Source: Umbribacter vaginalis
Lineage (GTDB): Bacteria > Actinomycetota > Coriobacteriia > Coriobacteriales > Eggerthellaceae
Length of the DNA: 37,765 nt
Direction: 5' to 3'
Assembly (NCBI GenBank): GCA_001552935.1
Contig: KQ959677.1
Span: 233,963 to 271,727 of the forward strand
Numbering within the stretch: position 1 is the stretch's first letter; every line of letters starts with the position of its first letter. The notes under the pieces are model-generated. The model saw only the letters and a list, made by a program, of their open reading frames with translations, did no database searches and had not been told where the DNA came from. Below are positions 34,849-37,765 of the stretch, piece after piece. Made by a program: the position numbers and the translations under genes.

Positions 34849-35852
34849 CAAACCTGACCACGTTGACGATAAAGAAGTGCAAAAAATAATGGTGCGCCAA
34901 GTAAACCAGTCAAAATGGAAAGAGGAATTTCCGAACCTGAAATATTACGTGCAATCGTATCAACTACTAATAAGAATAATGCTCCAATGCCAGTAGACAA
35001 AGGCAATACATACCGATTACTTGCTCCAGTTATAAGACGACAAATATGTGGAACAACCAATCCAACCCAACCAATAGTGCCACACAAACAGACACTTCCT
35101 GCTGTCGCAAGAGTTGCACAGATAATTGCAATGCCTTTCAAACGACCTACCGAAACGCCTACTGAAGCAGCATTTTCATCACCCATTGATAGTAAGTCTA
35201 TGCGCCAACGCAAACAAATAAGTACAACAAGCGAAATCAAAATAGGTGCAAGTAAAGGAAGAACATCAGTCATTTTAATTGACGCAAAAGAGCCTAATGT
35301 CCAATACACTATTGAAGCAAGCTCATTATCAGGGTCGGCAAAATACTTTGCTAATCCAATAAGTGCATGCATGAAGCCTGACATAATAACGCCTGAAAGA
35401 ACAAGCATTAAATTTGAATTATTCATAAAAATACGAGGAATACAAGTAGCAAGCGCAACAGTAAGTAAACCTACCGAAAACGCAGCTACTTGTACACCAA
35501 ATGAAGACCAATGTAGCAAAATTGCAACTGCTGCGCCAACGCAAGCGCCCGCAGATACCCCCAACAAATCGGGAGATACAAGCGGGTTGCGGAAAATGCC
35601 TTGATAAGTTGCACCTGATAAACCCAAAGCTGCACCTACAAGCAACACAGCCAAAACACGCGGCGCGCGCACATCACAAACTACTATTTGAGCTTGGTGT
35701 GTCCACGTGGGAATTGTATTAAAAATTGGAGCACATAAAATAGTAATTGTATCAAAAGGAGAAATAGTATATCTGCCTACACTGAGTGATACCAATGCTG
35801 CAAGAATTACCACTAAAGCAACGACAAACATTCGTACACGAAACAACTTCAA
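34845..35852 (-). CDS. FecCD-family ABC permease
   Basis: This 335-residue permease of the FecCD/BtuC family normally acts as a homodimer of about ten helices per chain. It shows DVRAPRVLAVLLVGAALG, LSGATYQGIFRNPLVSPDLL, GVSAGACVGAAVAILL and the C-terminal GTIGWVGLVVPHICRLITG coupling region. The start is TTG 35852, chosen because GGGAGA lies 7 nt before it. It is first in the operon with the ATPase and binding protein, 107 bp downstream of a consensus-like promoter. By eye the three genes are more AT-rich than their neighbours. Confidence 0.92.
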   Translation of the reverse strand: MKLFRVRMFVVALVVILAALVSLSVGRYTISPFDTITILCAPIFNTIPTWTHQAQIVVCDVRAPRVLAVLLVGAALGLSGATYQGIFRNPLVSPDLLGVSAGACVGAAVAILLHWSSFGVQVAAFSVGLLTVALATCIPRIFMNNSNLMLVLSGVIMSGFMHALIGLAKYFADPDNELASIVYWTLGSFASIKMTDVLPLLAPILISLVVLICLRWRIDLLSMGDENAASVGVSVGRLKGIAIICATLATAGSVCLCGTIGWVGLVVPHICRLITGASNRYVLPLSTGIGALFLLVVDTIARNISGSEIPLSILTGLLGAPLFFALLYRQRGQVW

Positions 35853-35958
35853 AATAATCTCCCGATACTGTAAATCAATTCCAGATAGAAATAAGCACCC
35901 AAAAAGAAACTTAAAGCCGTATAAACAGTATTGTTTGATAAACAGCTCTTGCTTTTTT

Positions 35959-35986
35959 ATTATCCTCTGGTCAGAATAATTGTCAA
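35959..35986 (-). promoter_or_regulatory. promoter of the iron/cobalamin ABC operon
   Basis: On the minus strand TTGACA (35981-35986) and GATAAT (35959-35964) are separated by 16 bp. The TSS would be near 35951, giving a leader of about 100 nt. An overlapping metal-repressor site could not be identified with confidence. Confidence 0.65.
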
Positions 35987-36011
35987 CAGAAGCCAGGTAA
36001 ATTACTCATTC

Positions 36012-36048
36012 AAAAAAAGCGCCAACGCGTGAGCAGCTTGAACGCGTT
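36012..36048 (-). terminator. terminator of cysE
   Basis: Read leftward, AACGCGT pairs with ACGCGTT (36024-36030 and 36042-36048), and TTTTTTT follows 5 nt later (36012-36018). It lies about 30 bp after the cysE stop. Confidence 0.6.
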
Positions 36049-36057
36049 CCAAAACGC

Positions 36058-36088
36058 AAAACGTCGCCTACGCCGCTTACGACGTTTT
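36058..36088. other. hairpin overlapping the cysE stop
   Basis: AAAACGTCG (36058-36066) and CGACGTTTT (36080-36088) form a perfect 9-bp stem that includes the last codons of cysE. It may shield the message end or join the nearby terminator. Confidence 0.5.
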
Positions 36089-36979
36089 AGAACGATGCTG
36101 GTGAACGTTAACTTCCTGGCAGCGCACCGATACGCGCGAGCCAGCGGGCACCGACTCGGTAACAAAGGCGCTACCTGCGATAACACTCCCCTTGCCGATA
36201 ACTGTTTCACCGCCCAAAATAGACGCGTTCGAGTAAATGGTTACGTCATCTTCAATCGTTGGATGGCGCTTCACGCCGGCAAGCTTCTGACCGCCGCGCG
36301 TCGAAAGCGCGCCAAGAGTAACGCCCTGATAAATTTTTACGTGATTGCCAATAATGGTAGTTTCGCCAATAACAACGCCCGTTGCGTGATCAATAAAGAA
36401 ATACTCTCCTACCTGGGCACCTGCGTTCAAGTCGACACCTGTTTTTTGATGCGCGTACTCGGTCATAATGCGCGGAATCAGCGGCACATCAAGCACGTAC
36501 AGCTCGTGCGCAATGCGATACACCGAAATCGCAAAAAATCCCGGATACGAAAATATAATTTCTTCGCGGCTTTGAGCTGCAGGATCGCCCTCAAATGCGG
36601 CATCGACATCTTTAATAAGAAGCTCAAGCAACGAGGGAATTTTGTTCAGAAACTGCTTCGTGATAGTACGCGAACGCTGTTCAGCTTCCTCAAGCGATAT
36701 CTGCGGTGCATCACGAAACAGCAAGGCCTCGCGTACCTGGCGAAACAGCGCGTCACCCACGGCGTCAAGCGTCGTTCCCACGAAGTATTCAAGGTTTGAG
36801 TGGCTGGGTTTCTCGTCTTCAAAATAACGCGGAAACATAATTGTGCGAATGTCTTTGAGAATGCCAATGATGGTGTTTCTATTCGGAAAACGCCTGTCTG
36901 GACTGGTAAAAAACACGTCTGAACTGCCGTAAATGGAAAGCATTCGAGCAACGGTTCCTTCTAAATGTTCGCGTTTCAT
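36077..36979 (-). CDS. cysE: serine O-acetyltransferase
   Basis: It acetylates L-serine with acetyl-CoA to give O-acetylserine for cysteine synthesis. An alpha-helical N-terminal domain leads to FSYPGFFAISVYRIAHELY, then the left-handed beta-helix: IDHATGVVIGETTIIGNHVK, YQGVTLGALS, HPTIEDDVTIYSNASILGG and VIGKGSVIAGSAFV. The catalytic His lies in IDHATG. It has 300 residues, like the longer epsC-type acetyltransferases. The SD AAAGGCGG precedes the ATG at 36979. No cysK is adjacent. It fits the sulfur-amino-acid theme of metQ, luxS and mtnN. Confidence 0.93.
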   Translation of the reverse strand: MKREHLEGTVARMLSIYGSSDVFFTSPDRRFPNRNTIIGILKDIRTIMFPRYFEDEKPSHSNLEYFVGTTLDAVGDALFRQVREALLFRDAPQISLEEAEQRSRTITKQFLNKIPSLLELLIKDVDAAFEGDPAAQSREEIIFSYPGFFAISVYRIAHELYVLDVPLIPRIMTEYAHQKTGVDLNAGAQVGEYFFIDHATGVVIGETTIIGNHVKIYQGVTLGALSTRGGQKLAGVKRHPTIEDDVTIYSNASILGGETVIGKGSVIAGSAFVTESVPAGSRVSVRCQEVNVHQHRSKTS

Positions 36980-37069
36980 AAATTTCCGCCTTTGTTTGAT
37001 ATACGCGCAGGTATAGCGAGTATTTTAACCAAAAATGCGCCACACGTGGGGAACGTGCACGGGGGCTTT

Positions 37070-37103
37070 GCTGATGCGAGCACTACACTCGCATTGAATC
37101 AGC
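37070..37103. other. hairpin after the acyl carrier protein gene
   Basis: ATGCGAG (37074-37080) pairs with CTCGCAT (37088-37094), extended by GCTG and CAGC across a 5-nt bulge. It lies just after the acpP stop; no T-run, so only a possible terminator. Confidence 0.4.
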
Positions 37104-37109
37104 GCTCGT

Positions 37110-37343
37110 TTAGGCACGCGCGCTCGGGAGCGTATCGATATAATTGATGATGTCGCCGATCGTTTTAAGCCCCTCTGGTTCGCCAAATTCGATGTTCAGT
37201 TTGTCCTCAATGTCGCAGATCAGCTCTACCATATCAAGCGAATCGATGCCCAGTGAATCAAGCGTCGAGTTAACGGTTACGGTGTTCGGGTCGATATCAA
37301 GGTTATGAGCAAGTGTGTCTTTGATAAGCTCAAACGTGTCCAT
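37110..37343 (-). CDS. acpP: acyl carrier protein
   Basis: This small acidic four-helix protein carries acyl chains on a phosphopantetheine arm. The attachment serine is in LDSLGIDSLDMVELI, at about residue 35, inside the classic DSL motif. It has 77 residues, normal. The start is ATG 37343 with AAAGGA 5-6 nt upstream; a longer frame to 37484 has no support. No fatty-acid synthesis genes are adjacent within the window. It is probably the housekeeping ACP, though a specialised pathway cannot be ruled out. Confidence 0.93.
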   Translation of the reverse strand: MDTFELIKDTLAHNLDIDPNTVTVNSTLDSLGIDSLDMVELICDIEDKLNIEFGEPEGLKTIGDIINYIDTLPSARA

Positions 37344-37765
37344 GGTAATCCTTTCAATTTTCATGTAGAACGCACATGAACGCACAGCGCCAGCACTCGT
37401 GAGGGACGTGCAAGGGCGTTGCGCGCAATTGTCAAAAGCTAAGAAAATTATAAACGAAAGATGGCGAAAACGTACGCTGAACACAAAGATAAGGCGGACA
37501 CCCTTTCGAGTGCCCGCCCCGTAAACCTAACGTATGCGCTTGCAAAGTGCGCGTAAGGAACGAACGCAAGCAATATGAGATGCTGCGTTGTTGCTGACGT
37601 GCGTCTTTATTGCTAGCTAGCTCGTTAATAGCTTTCTCGCTGTTGCGCGCCCTCATGCTCTGTGGCGCCTGATGTTGTTAGGCGTCTCAGTTGGCGTCGG
37701 ATGTTGTTAGGCATCCTCGTTAGCGTCCTTATCGGGCATCCTTATGAGGCATCCTTGCCGGTAAA
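37344..37765. other. intergenic end region with hairpin
   Basis: No coding sequence was recognised. GGCGGACAC (37493-37501) pairs with GTGCCCGCC (37510-37518) with one mismatch, a likely transcription stop for a gene to the right read leftward. A tandem repeat lies at 37671-37728. Confidence 0.5.
37671..37728. repeat. 29-bp tandem repeat with 13-bp tail
   Basis: GATGTTGTTAGGC begins units at 37671 and 37700, 29 bp apart, with similar remainders. GGCATCCTT then recurs 13 bp apart at 37735 and 37748, so the array decays toward the window end. Confidence 0.65.

Noticed and set aside
36029-36799. 256-residue open frame on the plus strand
   Set aside because: It is antisense to cysE, basic and without motifs; an artefact of codon composition.

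Overview
The window looks like a low-to-moderate G+C member of the Coriobacteriia (Actinomycetota), most likely Eggerthellaceae and possibly Cryptobacterium-like. This is an inference from three things: a Tat-exported molybdopterin oxidoreductase operon, a many-pass membrane protein ending in a LuxR helix-turn-helix divergent from it, and several start codons that look leaderless. No rRNA, tRNA, CRISPR array, prophage or insertion sequence was seen.

Layout. 1-4123: a minus-strand ABC importer operon of the sulfonate/nitrate/thiamine-precursor type (ATPase cut by the window edge, permease with a long N-terminal extension, Tat lipoprotein binding protein), preceded by a Crp/Fnr regulator interrupted by an in-frame amber codon. 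4707-9537: an AbrB-type membrane protein, an orphan MetQ lipoprotein, a Pr6Pr-like membrane protein and a MATE exporter that overlaps it tail to tail. 9758-13462: an EamA exporter and an MMPL/RND protein. 13665-19798: a DMSO-reductase-type operon read leftward (catalytic subunit, Fe-S subunit, membrane anchor, TorD chaperone, second anchor), divergent from the membrane LuxR regulator at 20203. 22219-24967: a LysR protein reduced to its DNA-binding half, then a Tm-1-like protein and a TIM-barrel protein. 25282-28155: a Trm9/ALKBH8-like methyltransferase divergent from an Elp3 tRNA-modifying radical SAM/GNAT enzyme. 28313-30679: MTA/SAH nucleosidase with LuxS, a YciI-like protein, and QueD. 31016-37343: an AGCS amino-acid symporter, an iron/cobalamin-type ABC importer, serine acetyltransferase and acyl carrier protein.

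Themes. Sulfur and methyl metabolism recur (MetQ, MtnN, LuxS, CysE, SAM enzymes), as does tRNA position-34 modification (Elp3, the methyltransferase, QueD). The most interesting biology is the divergent Elp3 plus Trm9-like pair, which predicts a compact bacterial route to a methyl-esterified wobble uridine. The most unusual structural feature is a scatter of short, diverged, strictly phased tandem repeats with unrelated units (periods 12, 13, 14, 18, 29 and 36 bp, and 9 bp), both between genes and inside coding regions, where they make low-complexity inserts in otherwise ordinary enzymes.
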